Below, in pieces: positions 53,121-61,660 of a stretch of DNA of 64,000 bases. This stretch comes from Streptomyces longhuiensis. Its GTDB lineage: Bacteria; Actinomycetota; Actinomycetes; Streptomycetales; Streptomycetaceae. The stretch spans positions 620,001 through 684,000 of the forward strand of contig NZ_CP085173.1 in the NCBI RefSeq assembly GCF_020616555.1, written 5' to 3'. The position numbers were made by a program, and so were the translations under genes. A model generated the notes under the pieces. The model worked only from the letters and a program-made list of their open reading frames with translations, searched no databases and was not told where the DNA came from. Within the stretch, counting starts at the first letter, position 1. Every line of letters begins with the position of its first letter.

Positions 53121-54074
53121 CTACTCCTTGACGCTTCCGGCGGCGAGACCGGACTGCCAGTACTTCTGGAGCAGCAGGAAGGCCGCGACCAGCGGCACGA
53201 TGGTGAGCAGCGACCCGGTGACGACCAGGTTGAAGACGGCGTCGCCGCCCGCCGTGGACGCCTGCTTGTTCCAGCTGTCGAGGCCGAGGGTGAGCGGGTA
53301 CCAGTCGGGGTCCTTCAGCATGATCAGCGGGAGGAAGTAGTTGTTCCAGGTGGCGACCGTGGTGAAGAGGAGGACGGTGACCGTGCCGGGTGCGAGGAGC
53401 GGCAGCGCGACCTGGAAGAAGGTCCGCAGCTCGCCCGCGCCGTCGATGCGGGCGGCCTCCATGAGTTCGGTGGGGATCGCCTCGCCGGCGAACACCCACA
53501 TCAAGTAGAGACCGAACGGCGAGATGAGCGAGGGGATGATGACCGCCCACGGGGTGTCGGTCAGGCCCATCTTGCTGAACATCAGGAAGGTCGGGACGGC
53601 GAGGGCGGTGCCCGGTACGGCCACGGCACCGATGACGACCGCGAACACGGCACGCTTTCCGGGGAAGTCGAACTTGGCCAGCGCGTAACCGCCGAGGACC
53701 GCCAGAAGGGTGGCACCCCCCGCGCCCGCCAGCACGTAGAGCAGAGTGTTGAGGAGCCAGCGGAGGAAGACGCCGTCGTGGTACGTCAGCGTCTGGCTGA
53801 TGTTGTCCCACAGGGCGAAGTCCCCGTCGAACCAGAGGCCGAAGGACCGGGCGAGGCCGTTCTGGGTCTTGGTGGCGCTGATGAGCAGCCACACCAGTGG
53901 GAGGAGGCTGTAGATCAGGACGACGGCGGTGAGCACCGTCAGCAGGACACTGCGCTTGGGGCGCCCTGGTGTGGGGAGGCGGCGGGTGGTGCGCAGGCGC
54001 GGGGCACTCGTCTTCAGCGGCGCGGGCCCGGACGCGGTGGTGGTCGCCGCAGTCAGCTCTGTCAGCTCCGTCAT
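53121..54074 (-). CDS. carbohydrate ABC transporter permease (MalG-type)
   Basis: A 317-residue inner-membrane permease with six predicted helices after a Thr/Pro-rich N-terminal extension. The ATPase-docking EAA loop is EAARIDGAGELRTFFQVALP, matching the MalG/LacG group (EAAxxDGAxxxxxFxxixLP). The ATG at 54074 gives MTELTELTAA and a GGGAGCG ribosome site; it starts 5 bp after the partner permease stop. Together the two permeases form the channel of the galactoside importer. Confidence 0.9.
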   Translation of the reverse strand: MTELTELTAATTTASGPAPLKTSAPRLRTTRRLPTPGRPKRSVLLTVLTAVVLIYSLLPLVWLLISATKTQNGLARSFGLWFDGDFALWDNISQTLTYHDGVFLRWLLNTLLYVLAGAGGATLLAVLGGYALAKFDFPGKRAVFAVVIGAVAVPGTALAVPTFLMFSKMGLTDTPWAVIIPSLISPFGLYLMWVFAGEAIPTELMEAARIDGAGELRTFFQVALPLLAPGTVTVLLFTTVATWNNYFLPLIMLKDPDWYPLTLGLDSWNKQASTAGGDAVFNLVVTGSLLTIVPLVAAFLLLQKYWQSGLAAGSVKE

Positions 54075-54079
54075 CGGGG

Positions 54080-55006
54080 TCACGCTCCCTTGCGCATGCC
54101 GCGCAGCTGGACGACGTAGGCGACGACCATCGTGATCACGCCCATGACGATGGCGACGGTCGCGGAGTAGTTGTGCTGTTGGCCGGAGAAGGACAGCGAG
54201 TACGTGTAGTAGTTCGGGGTGTAGTCGGTGGTGATGTCGTTGGGCGCGAGCTTCTGGAGAATCGCGGGCTCGTTGAACAGCTGGAAGCTGCCGATGATCG
54301 AGAAGATCGTGGCGATGACGAGGGCGCCGCGTATCGCCGGCAGCTTGATCGCCGATATGACGCGCCACTGGCCCGCGCCGTCGATCTCGGCCGCCTCGTA
54401 GAGGGAGTGCGGGACGACGCGCAGCGCGGAGTAGAAGATCAGCATGTTGTAACCGACGAACTCCCAGGTGACGATGTTGCCGATCGACGCGAGGATCAGA
54501 CCGGACGAGAGCGGGTCGGGCAGCGAGATGCCGAACGCGTCGTTGATGTCGCCGACGAGGCCGAAGCGGGTGCCGTACATGAACCCCCACATCAGGGAGG
54601 CGACGACGGCCGGCACGGCGTACGGCAGGAAGACGGATATCCGGAAGAAGTCCTTGCCGTACAGGCGTCCGCTGTCCAGGGCGAGCGCGACGAGCAGGGC
54701 GATGCCCAGCATGACCGGCACCTGGACGAGCAGGAACAGGCCGACGCGTGCCACGCCGCCCCAGAACTGACTGTCCTGCAACGCCTGTTGGTAGTTGTCG
54801 AGGCCCACGAAGTGGGTCCCGCCGATGAGCTGGGTCCGGAAGAGACTCAGGTAGACGGAGTAGGCGAGGGGGGCCAGGAACACCAGGGCGAACACCACCG
54901 CGAACGGGCCGATGAAGCCCCAGCCGGTCCAGGACCGGCGTTGCCGTCTCGCCGACGGCTGTGCCGGGCGCCGCCGAGCGGCCGCCGACGGGTGAAGCGT
55001 CGTCAT
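54080..55006 (-). CDS. carbohydrate ABC transporter permease (MalF-type)
   Basis: A 308-residue permease with six predicted membrane helices starting at about residue 30 (GFIGPFAVVFALVFLAPLAY). The EAA loop EAAEIDGAGQWRVISAIKLP is intact. It lacks the extra large periplasmic domain of E. coli MalF, as is usual for Gram-positives. The ATG 55006 has GAGGAA five bases upstream. It is the first gene of the operon, facing the LacI gene across an intergenic region with two operators. Confidence 0.9.
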   Translation of the reverse strand: MTTLHPSAAARRRPAQPSARRQRRSWTGWGFIGPFAVVFALVFLAPLAYSVYLSLFRTQLIGGTHFVGLDNYQQALQDSQFWGGVARVGLFLLVQVPVMLGIALLVALALDSGRLYGKDFFRISVFLPYAVPAVVASLMWGFMYGTRFGLVGDINDAFGISLPDPLSSGLILASIGNIVTWEFVGYNMLIFYSALRVVPHSLYEAAEIDGAGQWRVISAIKLPAIRGALVIATIFSIIGSFQLFNEPAILQKLAPNDITTDYTPNYYTYSLSFSGQQHNYSATVAIVMGVITMVVAYVVQLRGMRKGA

Positions 55007-55061
55007 GTTGTTCCTCGCTCGTCCATCGCGAAACCGGCGCCGTGCGCCGCGCAGGGTCGAG

Positions 55062-55077
55062 ATGTTTGCGTAAACAT
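55062..55077. promoter_or_regulatory. LacI-family operator 1 of the galactoside operon
   Basis: ATGTTTGCGTAAACAT, with perfectly matching ATGTTT/AAACAT arms around a GCGT centre. Identical to the site at 55106; the two start 44 bp apart, which suits cooperative binding or looping on about the same face. It lies 56 bp upstream of the first permease ATG. Confidence 0.8.
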
Positions 55078-55105
55078 GACGCACGGCACGAGACCGCGGA
55101 GTGTT

Positions 55106-55121
55106 ATGTTTGCGTAAACAT
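55106..55121. promoter_or_regulatory. LacI-family operator 2 of the galactoside operon
   Basis: Exact second copy of ATGTTTGCGTAAACAT, 78 bp upstream of the regulator's GTG start. It is placed to mediate autoregulation as well as control of the divergent permease operon. Confidence 0.8.
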
Positions 55122-55199
55122 CGGGTGGCGGAATGTCTACACTGCCCCCATGGCGACGGTCAAGAGCCGGCCCGTACGACGCGGTGGGAGAGGGCAACG

Positions 55200-56294
55200 G
55201 TGACACCAGAGGACAGCACCTCGCCGCAGGGCGTGGCGGAATCCGGGGCAAGGACGACGGACCGGTCTGCCCGCAGGTCTTCCCGCAGGAAGCAGAGCGT
55301 GTCCATGGCGGACGTCGCCCGCGTCGCCGGAGTCTCGTCGCAGACCGTGTCCCGCGTCTCGAACGGCTTTCCCGGCGTGAACGAGGAGACCCGGGAGCAG
55401 GTGCTCGCCGCCATGAAGGAGCTCGGCTACCGCCCCAACAGCGCCGCACGCGCCCTCAAACGCGGCGAGTTCCGCACCATCGGCGTCATCACGTTCACGC
55501 TCTCCACGACGGGCAACATCCGCACCCTGGAAGCCATCGCCACCTCGGCGGCGCAAGAGGGGTACGCCGTCACCCTGCTCCCCGTCGCCGTGCCCACGCA
55601 GGACGAGGTCCGCGGCGCCTTCTCCCGGCTCGGGGAACTCGCCGTCGACGCCGTCATCGTCATCATGGAGGTCCACCTCCTCGACGCGGCCCGCCTGCCC
55701 CTGCCGCCGCACGTCAACGTCGTAGTGGCGGACTCGGACGCCGGCGACCGCTACACCGTCGTCGACACCGACCAGGCGGGCGGCTCACGCGACGCCGTGG
55801 AACACCTGCTCGGCCTCGGCCACCGCACGGTGTGGCACCTCGCGGGACCCGCGGAGTCGTACGCCGCACAGCGCAGGACCGACGCCTGGCGCGCGGCACT
55901 GACCGACGCGAGACGCGAGACGCCGCCGCTCGTACGCGGCGACTGGTCGGCGGATTCCGGCTACCGCGCCGGCCTCCGACTCGCCGAACAGGACGACTGC
56001 ACAGCCGTGTTCGTCGCCAACGATCAAATGGCCCTCGGCCTGCTGAGGGCACTTCAGGAGCGCGGCCGCAAGGTGCCGGACGACGTGTCCGTCATCGGCT
56101 TCGACGACATCCCGGAGTCCGGCTCGTTCCTGCCGCCCCTGACCACCGTCCACCAGGACTTCGCCGAGGTGGGACGTCTCTGCGTGGAAGGGGTGTTGCG
56201 GCAGGTCCGCCAGAGCGAGACCGAGCGCGGCACCACACTCGTGCCCACACGACTCGTGGTGAGGCAGAGCACGGCGCCACCGCCCGTCAGGTAG
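55200..56294 (+). CDS. LacI-family transcriptional regulator
   Basis: A 364-residue regulator with a LacI helix-turn-helix at about residues 36-56 (MADVARVAGVSSQTVSRVSN) and hinge (GYRPNSAARALKRG), followed by a periplasmic-binding-protein-like effector domain (TIGVITFTLSTTGNIRTLEA...VFVANDQMALGLLRALQERG). It ends with FDDIPESGSFLPPLTTVHQD, all as expected. GTG 55200 follows GGGAGAGGGCAAC. The N-terminal 33 residues ahead of the DNA-binding motif are longer than usual. It probably represses itself and the divergent galactoside operon through the two matching operators. Confidence 0.9.
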   Translation: MTPEDSTSPQGVAESGARTTDRSARRSSRRKQSVSMADVARVAGVSSQTVSRVSNGFPGVNEETREQVLAAMKELGYRPNSAARALKRGEFRTIGVITFTLSTTGNIRTLEAIATSAAQEGYAVTLLPVAVPTQDEVRGAFSRLGELAVDAVIVIMEVHLLDAARLPLPPHVNVVVADSDAGDRYTVVDTDQAGGSRDAVEHLLGLGHRTVWHLAGPAESYAAQRRTDAWRAALTDARRETPPLVRGDWSADSGYRAGLRLAEQDDCTAVFVANDQMALGLLRALQERGRKVPDDVSVIGFDDIPESGSFLPPLTTVHQDFAEVGRLCVEGVLRQVRQSETERGTTLVPTRLVVRQSTAPPPVR

Positions 56295-56640
56295 CGGCGG
56301 GGCACACCTCAACTCGCCGAGGAGAGACGCCGCCCAGGCTGTCGCGGGATCCCCCACCCCGCTCGCGGTCTCGCCGGTGATGAGATCCCTGACTCGACCT
56401 GCCGACCACCACCTCTGGTACGTCCCTCGGGTCTCCGGCACGGGAGGGTGGCCGGAGCCCGAGGCGGGGTGAGCGCGATGGTCGGCCGCCCTTCGTTCAC
56501 GAGACGGATCTGCACAACTACCATGCCGATCAACAGACATGAGGTCCGACCGTGTCGCGGCGAGGCGCGGCTCGCCAGTCGTGAACGGACCCGTCCCGCA
56601 GTCGGTTGACCGACAGGTACCCGCCCTCTCGGACCTGCTG
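56295..56640. other. intergenic region between regulator genes
   Basis: No gene is supported. A short minus-strand stretch near 56,310-56,420 reads WWSAGRVRDLITGETASGVG, which resembles a glycosidase C-terminus and may be a scrap. Confidence 0.3.
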
Positions 56641-57627
56641 TCAGGCTTGACGGGCGTAGGACGAGAGACGGTCGGCGAGAGTGATGACGAGGTCGCGAAG
56701 TTCATCGGGGCGCTCGATGACGAACGGCCGGTCAAGCGAGGCGAGCACCGGCGGCAACCACTCGAGGGTTTCCACCCGGAGCTCGACTCGCAGCCAACGC
56801 TCGGCACCCGGATCCACGCGTGCCGTGGGCACAGTCTCCTGCACGCTCGCGACGGCGGCCGGAAGGCGGGCGCGGATCTGATCGAGCGTCCCGTGGATCC
56901 GCAGGGCCACCGCGTACCGGTACTCAGCCGTGGCGAACCCGGACAACACGCGCTGCGCCGGATCAAGCCCGTCGGGGACCTCGAACGAGCCGGGAAGGGT
57001 CCTCGCGACCGCGATGCGATCGAGCCGGAACGTCCGGTCCTCCCCGATCTCGGGGTCCGCGCCCGTGACGTACCACCGGCCCGAATGGGCGACGATCCCG
57101 TAGGCGTGGAGCGGGCGTTCGCTGCGTCGGCCGTCGCGGTCGGTGTATCTGATCGAGAGCGGTCGTCGGTGGCGTACCGCATCGGCGACGGTGAGCAGGA
57201 CCTCGGCGTCCGGGGTTGCGAACTGGCCGGGCGAAGCGGTGAACGCGAGGGATTCCAGGACCGTGTCGAGCCTGCGGGCCAAGCGCTCGGGAAGCACCCT
57301 GCGGATCTTGGCCGCTGCCGTCTCGCTCGCCGTGTCCGCCGTCGTCAGCCCGCCTCGGCGGCCGGCGACCAGGCCGAGCAGGACGGCGAGAGCCTCGTCG
57401 TCGCTGAGCATGAGCGGAGGCAAGCGGTATCCGGCGGCGAGCCGGTATCCGCCGTAGCGGCCCCGCACCGCCTCCACCGGCACGTCGAGGTCGTTCAGCT
57501 GGTCCACATACCGCCGCACGGTCCGCCCGTCGACGCCGAGCCGGTCGGCGAGTTCGGCCACCGTCCGGACGCCGCCCGACTGCAGCAGTTCCAGGAGAGT
57601 CAGCACACGCACGGTAGGTCGGGACAT
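56641..57627 (-). CDS. WYL-domain transcriptional regulator (YafY-type)
   Basis: The 328-residue protein starts with a winged HTH (VRVLTLLELLQSGGVRTVAE...DGRTVRRYVDQLNDL) and has a WYL domain from about residue 140 (RPLSIRYTDRDGRRSERPLHAYGIVAHSGRWYVTG, with the WYV in the WYL position), then a WCX extension. WYL domains bind nucleotides or other ligands and control stress, DNA repair or phage-defence genes. It is divergent from a VOC gene and the gap contains nested TGTCCT/AGGACA repeats. The likely target is the VOC gene. Confidence 0.85.
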   Translation of the reverse strand: MSRPTVRVLTLLELLQSGGVRTVAELADRLGVDGRTVRRYVDQLNDLDVPVEAVRGRYGGYRLAAGYRLPPLMLSDDEALAVLLGLVAGRRGGLTTADTASETAAAKIRRVLPERLARRLDTVLESLAFTASPGQFATPDAEVLLTVADAVRHRRPLSIRYTDRDGRRSERPLHAYGIVAHSGRWYVTGADPEIGEDRTFRLDRIAVARTLPGSFEVPDGLDPAQRVLSGFATAEYRYAVALRIHGTLDQIRARLPAAVASVQETVPTARVDPGAERWLRVELRVETLEWLPPVLASLDRPFVIERPDELRDLVITLADRLSSYARQA

Positions 57628-57660
57628 GGTTCAGAACCTAGCGCGAATACTGGGCCGATT

Positions 57661-57694
57661 CTGTCCTCTATTCGTCCTAGCCTGCGTAGGACAG
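57661..57694. promoter_or_regulatory. operator candidate for the WYL regulator
   Basis: CTGTCCT (57661-57667) pairs with AGGACAG (57688-57694), and within it GTCCTA (57674-57679) pairs with TAGGAC (57687-57692) around a 7-base centre. The three GTCCTA-like half-sites suggest binding of more than one subunit. The site lies between the divergent starts. Confidence 0.55.
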
Positions 57695-57720
57695 CGGCTC
57701 CACCAACCTGGGAGAACACC

Positions 57721-58119
57721 ATGGACTTCGTCTCGATCCGCATCATCACCAGCGACGTCGCACGCCTCGTCGAGTTCTACGAGAAGGCCACAGGGGTACC
57801 GGCGACCTGGGCCACCGAGGACTTCGCCGAACTCAAGACCCCCAGCGCCACCCTCGCGATCGCCGGCACCCGCACCGTCCCACTGTTCGCTCCCGGTTCC
57901 GCCCGTCCTGCGGACAACCACAGCGTGATCATCGAGTTCCTCGTCGACGACGTGGACCGCGTGCACGAGAACCTGACCGGCCTTGGCACCGACTTCGTCA
58001 ACGAGCCCACCACGATGCCCTGGGGCAACCGCGCGCTGCTCTTCCGCGACCCCGACGGCAACCTCGTCAACTTCTTCACCCCGGTCACCCCGGCCGCCAT
58101 CGAGAAGTTCGCTCGCTGA
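57721..58119 (+). CDS. VOC superfamily protein
   Basis: A 132-residue glyoxalase-fold protein: module one starts MDFVSIRIITSDVARLVEFY and module two has VIIEFLVDDVDRVHENLTGL with ALLFRDPDGNLVNFFTP, the usual metal-site segment. The ATG at 57721 has a GGGAGA site upstream. Such proteins include dioxygenases, isomerases and antibiotic-binding resistance proteins; the substrate cannot be inferred. It is probably regulated by the divergent WYL protein. Confidence 0.85.
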   Translation: MDFVSIRIITSDVARLVEFYEKATGVPATWATEDFAELKTPSATLAIAGTRTVPLFAPGSARPADNHSVIIEFLVDDVDRVHENLTGLGTDFVNEPTTMPWGNRALLFRDPDGNLVNFFTPVTPAAIEKFAR

Positions 58120-58287
58120 GCCGGACACAGATGCCAGCGGGCCTGCAAGCCGCGACACCGGCCCGCCGAGCGCGCACGCCGCTGCCGAGACCGGGACATC
58201 GCGTCGCTGACGTGACTCCCCTTCTCGTGACACCGCCCATGGCCGCGAGCGTGCAACTCCCCGGCGGGCCGCCCCGCGGCCGAGTGG

Positions 58288-58815
58288 CTACTTCGCCCTG
58301 CGCCCCGTCACCTTGGCGATCCACCTGATGAAGTCGGCGGCGTCGATGTTCGCGCCGTGGCCCTCGTCCCAGTAGTAGCGGTGGTTGACCTTGTCGCCCA
58401 GGTTGTCCAGCGCCGCGGTGAGGTTGGCGGAGACGGTGAGCGAGGTGTCGCTGTCCTTGGTGCCGAGGCGGATCCACCAGTGCCTGGCGCGGCCCGGGTT
58501 CTTCTTCTCGAGGTGGTACATCGGGTTCATCAGGTCGAGCTTCTCGGGGATGTCGCTCTCAAGCCGCGTGCCGGTGACACCTGTTGTGTCGTTCTTGAGG
58601 CTGTACTCCGTGAAGTGGCGGGACTGGGTGGCGCCCGCGCCGAACTCGTTGTTCTCCCCCGCCGACAGGTCGAAGGCATCGAAGGCCGGGGCGGACTTCT
58701 TGCGGGCGCCATCTTCGCCACCCCGGGCGACAAGGCGCAGGTACTCGTCCCGGTGCCGGGCTCGGTCACGATCCTGCTGGTACTGCTTCAGTTCGGCGCA
58801 GCCGAAGTTTCCGCG
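58288..58815 (-). pseudogene. 5'-truncated subtype B tannase/feruloyl-esterase-like gene
   Basis: About 170 C-terminal residues of a tannase-like alpha/beta hydrolase remain: AFDAFDLSAGENNEFGAGA, TRLESDIPEKLDLMNPMYHL, ARHWWIRLGTKDSDTSLTVS and NHRYYWDEGHGANIDAADF, which holds the catalytic His of the family (in DEGHGAN). The nucleophile elbow and the N-terminal two thirds are missing; upstream of about 58,815 the frame becomes low complexity. It is therefore a truncated remnant and probably inactive. Full-length relatives are exported and over 450 residues long. Confidence 0.65.
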
Positions 58816-59078
58816 TGACTGATCTGGCCCGTCTGGGCAGCAGTCCTCGTTTCGCTGCTGGCCACCGCGAGCCTCGTCACACAACGTCTGCGCTGGCGAT
58901 GGCTGCTTTCGACGAATCACAAGAAATGAGGACCTGCTCGGCGCACGCCTGGCCAACGCAAAGGCCCCATGTGCAACACGTGGCCGCACCCGATACTGCG
59001 AGACTCGCGCCTACTGCGACGAGTTGAGCGTCGACGAACTCATCGGCAACTTCTTTCCGGCAACCGGCCGTCCACTGG

Positions 59079-59507
59079 TCAGGCAGAGTCCTCCTCGGGG
59101 ACCGGAAGCGGCTGCCGCCAGGGCGTGGATGTGTCGATCTCCGGTGCCTTTTCGCTGATGGCCTGTGCCGTGTTCGTGGCGTCCGCGTGTGTGGGAACAG
59201 AGACGCCGAGGAGGCTGAAGGGGGAAGAGGCAGATGTCCGCAGTTCGACACACACCACAGGCCTGCCGGACCGTATGGCCACGAAATCCATCCCGGCTTG
59301 GTTGCTGCGCGTGCCGATGCACCAGGTGTCTGGAATCCATACGCCTTTGTGTGGGACTCCGCGCAAGGCTCGCCACCAGTCGGGTTCGACCGTCACCCGG
59401 CTCACTGCGGTCAGCGGCGCGCGTACATTGCCGTGGCGTGCGACTGCCTTTTCCCGCCATGAGAGATGCACGACCAAGTCGTCGCCATCAACGAGAATCC
59501 GTGCCAT
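59079..59507 (-). CDS. hypothetical protein
   Basis: A 142-residue protein starting at ATG 59507. Several short beta strands (ARILVDGDDLVVHLSWREK, SRVTVEPDWWRALRG) precede GVWIPDTWCIGTRSN and a strand SGRPVVCVELRTSASSP, giving a pattern like a bacterial PH-like barrel; a C-terminal helix follows (HADATNTAQAISEKAP). The family was not recognised for certain. It has no signal peptide. The frame is open further upstream, but the sequence there is low complexity, supporting 59507 as start. Neighbours are decayed genes. Confidence 0.55.
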   Translation of the reverse strand: MARILVDGDDLVVHLSWREKAVARHGNVRAPLTAVSRVTVEPDWWRALRGVPHKGVWIPDTWCIGTRSNQAGMDFVAIRSGRPVVCVELRTSASSPFSLLGVSVPTHADATNTAQAISEKAPEIDTSTPWRQPLPVPEEDSA

Positions 59508-59981
59508 CGTTCGAATCCGCCTTCCCATCCGGGGAGCGGGTGGCCGCTGGATGCCGCGCGGGCATTGCCCCTCGTAGCCCCAGAGGCCGAGGGGATACGC
59601 AGCCGCGCCGGCCCAGTCGAGAAGGCGCCCGCCGCGATCACCGCAGGCCGCCAATGAGTAGGACTGGGTTGAGCGGTTGATCTCAGGGACGGCCTTCCTC
59701 ACCGGAATCTGCGTACGCCGCCGGGCGGCTCTCTGCCTCGTCGCCCTTCACGTGCACCCCGAGTACCCAGCCTTCATACCGCCAACCACTACTCAGACAG
59801 TGCCAACGATTCACCCTGCCGCACTGCAGACCTGGCCAAGGGCCGCATGTCGCGGCCGGGCGTGGGCGGAGTGGTCCTGCAGTTCGCCCTGGGCAGGAAC
59901 TGGGAGGGCACCGGGAGGGAACAGGAACGGCTTGAGAACTTCGAAGGAAACGCGGTCCCGCCGCAACCCGCGCCCGGACAG
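59508..59981. other. intergenic region
   Basis: No gene was found in 474 bases. Open frames on both strands are Arg/Pro-rich and lack motifs or ribosome sites. Confidence 0.3.
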
Positions 59982-60021
59982 CCGGTGGGTCCCGCCCCTC
60001 CGAACGGGCGGGACCCACCGG
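59982..60021. terminator. strong terminator between decayed operon and hypothetical gene
   Basis: CCGGTGGGTCCCGCCC, an 8-base loop, GGGCGGGACCCACCGG: a perfect 16-bp stem 39 bp past the stop of the DUF3100-like remnant, followed on the plus strand by a T-rich run. It survives although the genes it served are broken. Confidence 0.75.
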
Positions 60022-60059
60022 TCCTCATTTGGTTCTTCGTTTCGGTCCGCGCTCGGGCC

Positions 60060-60670
60060 TCAGCCCCAGGCTCCGAGGGTGAACTCGGCGATGACCCCCG
60101 AGAGCAGGAACGAAGCAGTGATCGCGACGAGCCCGACCGGGACGATCTTCCAGCCGATGCGGCGCAGCAACGGGAGGTCCTTGCCCAGGGAGAGCCCCGC
60201 GAGGGTCAGCATGATCGTGGCGATGGAGAGGAAGTCCACCGAACCGACCAGGCGATTCAGGGCATCGGATGCGAAGAACCAGGGGCTGGAGACGTACGCG
60301 CCCACCGTGGTGATCCACACGATGGCGGAGATCTTCCGGCTGACCTTGGCCAGGAGCAGGCCGAGGAGCACGAGGGCCAGCAGCACCGCGTATCCGCCGA
60401 CGATGTCCCAGCTCCCTTCTTGGATGCGACGAAGGCGGTGCCGAGGCCGAGCACCGTCAGTGCACCGAGCGAGAGCCAGAGCGGGAGCTTGATCTCGCCC
60501 GAGGACGCCGCGACGTCCTCCCGGAAGGCGCGGTCGCAGCGGCGGCGCGCTCCTCGTCCTCGCGGGCGGAGGCGAGCTGGTCGGGAGCCTCTGACGCGGC
60601 CGGCATCTTCGCGGCCGCTTTGTCCGAGCGGCGGCGGGTGAGGAAGCGGTAGGACCGCTCGGCCAGGGGC
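60060..60670 (-). pseudogene. DUF3100-like membrane protein remnant (frameshifted)
   Basis: The C-terminal part is an intact hydrophobic frame with about five helices (GGYAVLLALVLLGLLLAKV, FLSIATIMLTLAGLSLGKDL, VPVGLVAITASFLLSGVIAE). The N-terminal part (LPLWLSLGALTVLGLGTAFV) is in a different frame, with a shift near 60,416. Upstream, hydrophilic linker LAERSYRFLTRRRSD joins straight onto a peptidase remnant, implying a deletion. The LSLGKDLPLLRRIGWKI segment recalls DUF3100 proteins, which often neighbour M20 peptidases (remembered, not checked). Confidence 0.5.
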
Positions 60671-61110
60671 AGTGCCCCGCGCTTAGCAGCAACGACTCGC
60701 CGCCGCCGTGCTCCTCGGCCGGAGTGCCGATGGCCTTCAGCGTGATGCCCAGTTCGTCGTCGTGCGGGGCCAGCGCCAGCGCGGCGGCCACCGAGGCGCC
60801 GGCGATGAGGTTGTGCCCGCGAGCATGGCCTTTCTCGGGCAGCGCGTCGTACTCGAGGCAGAGCCCGAGACGGTCAGCTCACCACTGCCCACAGTCGCGG
60901 TGAACGCGGTGGGAAGCCCGCCGGTCGCCCGCTCGATGTCGAAGCCTCCCTCGGCGAGCGGCGCGGTGGTCGCCGCACAGGCTTCCTACTCCTCGAAGGA
61001 GACTTCGGGACGGGGTGTGCAGGCAACGCGACAGCGAGTACACGCGTACCTGCCAGCCCGCGACGCCATCGGATGTGGCTGTCTTGAAGCGGCTTTCACA
61101 GTCGCCTGAA
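60671..61110 (-). pseudogene. M20-family metallopeptidase remnant
   Basis: Family sequence is clear but broken: FDIERATGGLPTAFTATVGS, then after a frameshift LCLEYDALPEKGHARGHNLI and DDELGITLKAIGTPAEEHGG. A TAG at 60986-60988 interrupts the segment EVSFEE-stop-EACAATTAPLAE. The usual GHACGHN is GHARGHN here. The remaining two thirds of the peptidase is gone, replaced by the DUF3100-like remnant. It is a decayed amidohydrolase/peptidase gene. Confidence 0.65.
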
Positions 61111-61133
61111 TTGTGTGTGGTCACGGATGCCTC

Positions 61134-61529
61134 CTATTGACATGCTCCTTGCCCTGAAGGGCGAGGATTCTGTCCTTCTCCGCCGGTTGCCGTGACGAAC
61201 ACCTCCCGCCGAGTGTGCGACCTTTCGTCGGAGAGGTGTACGACCTTGACGACGTCGGGCGAACGGTTCAGGAACTTGACGAGCCGGTCCAGCCTGATCT
61301 CGTCCGCCGTGTCGACCTCGACGGTGATCCTGCGCAGCCCGTCGACGGGTGCTGCGACGTCCATGGTGACCACGTCGAACTGGCGCTGCGCCATGATCGA
61401 CGCGACCCGGGTGATCGCCAAGGGCATGGCGACGACGTCGATACGCAGCACGGCGCCCAGTTGGTGTGCACGTGGTGTCTCAACGACGGGAGGAACAGGG
61501 CGTGTTGGTGTCTCTGTGGCGGCTGGCAT
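61134..61529 (-). CDS. ACT-domain protein (acetolactate synthase small-subunit-like)
   Basis: A 131-residue protein with one ACT domain at about residues 25-95: LRIDVVAMPLAITRVASIMA, FDVVTMDVAAPVDG, RRITVEVDTADEIRLDRLVK and NRSPDVVKVVHLSDE. This resembles the N-terminal ACT domain of IlvN/IlvH, which regulates acetolactate synthase by branched-chain amino acids. No catalytic subunit is adjacent and the second IlvN domain is missing, so it may be a stand-alone amino-acid sensor. ATG 61529 is preferred, as upstream starts give only a short unrelated extension. It is divergent from an Lrp-type regulator. Confidence 0.7.
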   Translation of the reverse strand: MPAATETPTRPVPPVVETPRAHQLGAVLRIDVVAMPLAITRVASIMAQRQFDVVTMDVAAPVDGLRRITVEVDTADEIRLDRLVKFLNRSPDVVKVVHLSDERSHTRREVFVTATGGEGQNPRPSGQGACQ

Positions 61530-61648
61530 GAAGGACACGGTTCCAAGCGCCCGATCCGTCCACAACACAAGTGCGCACAGCGATGCGGATCACGCTCCTT
61601 TCGGGAAGTCCAACCAGGTAGGAAGTGGGCAATGAGGTAACTGCTACG

Positions 61649-61654
61649 TACACT
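61649..61654 (+). promoter_or_regulatory. candidate -10 box for the Lrp gene
   Basis: TACACT ends 6 bases before ATG 61661, so transcription would start at or next to the A of the ATG (leaderless). A weak TGGGCA lies 17 bases upstream. Low certainty. Confidence 0.35.
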
Positions 61655-61660
61655 TGTGGA

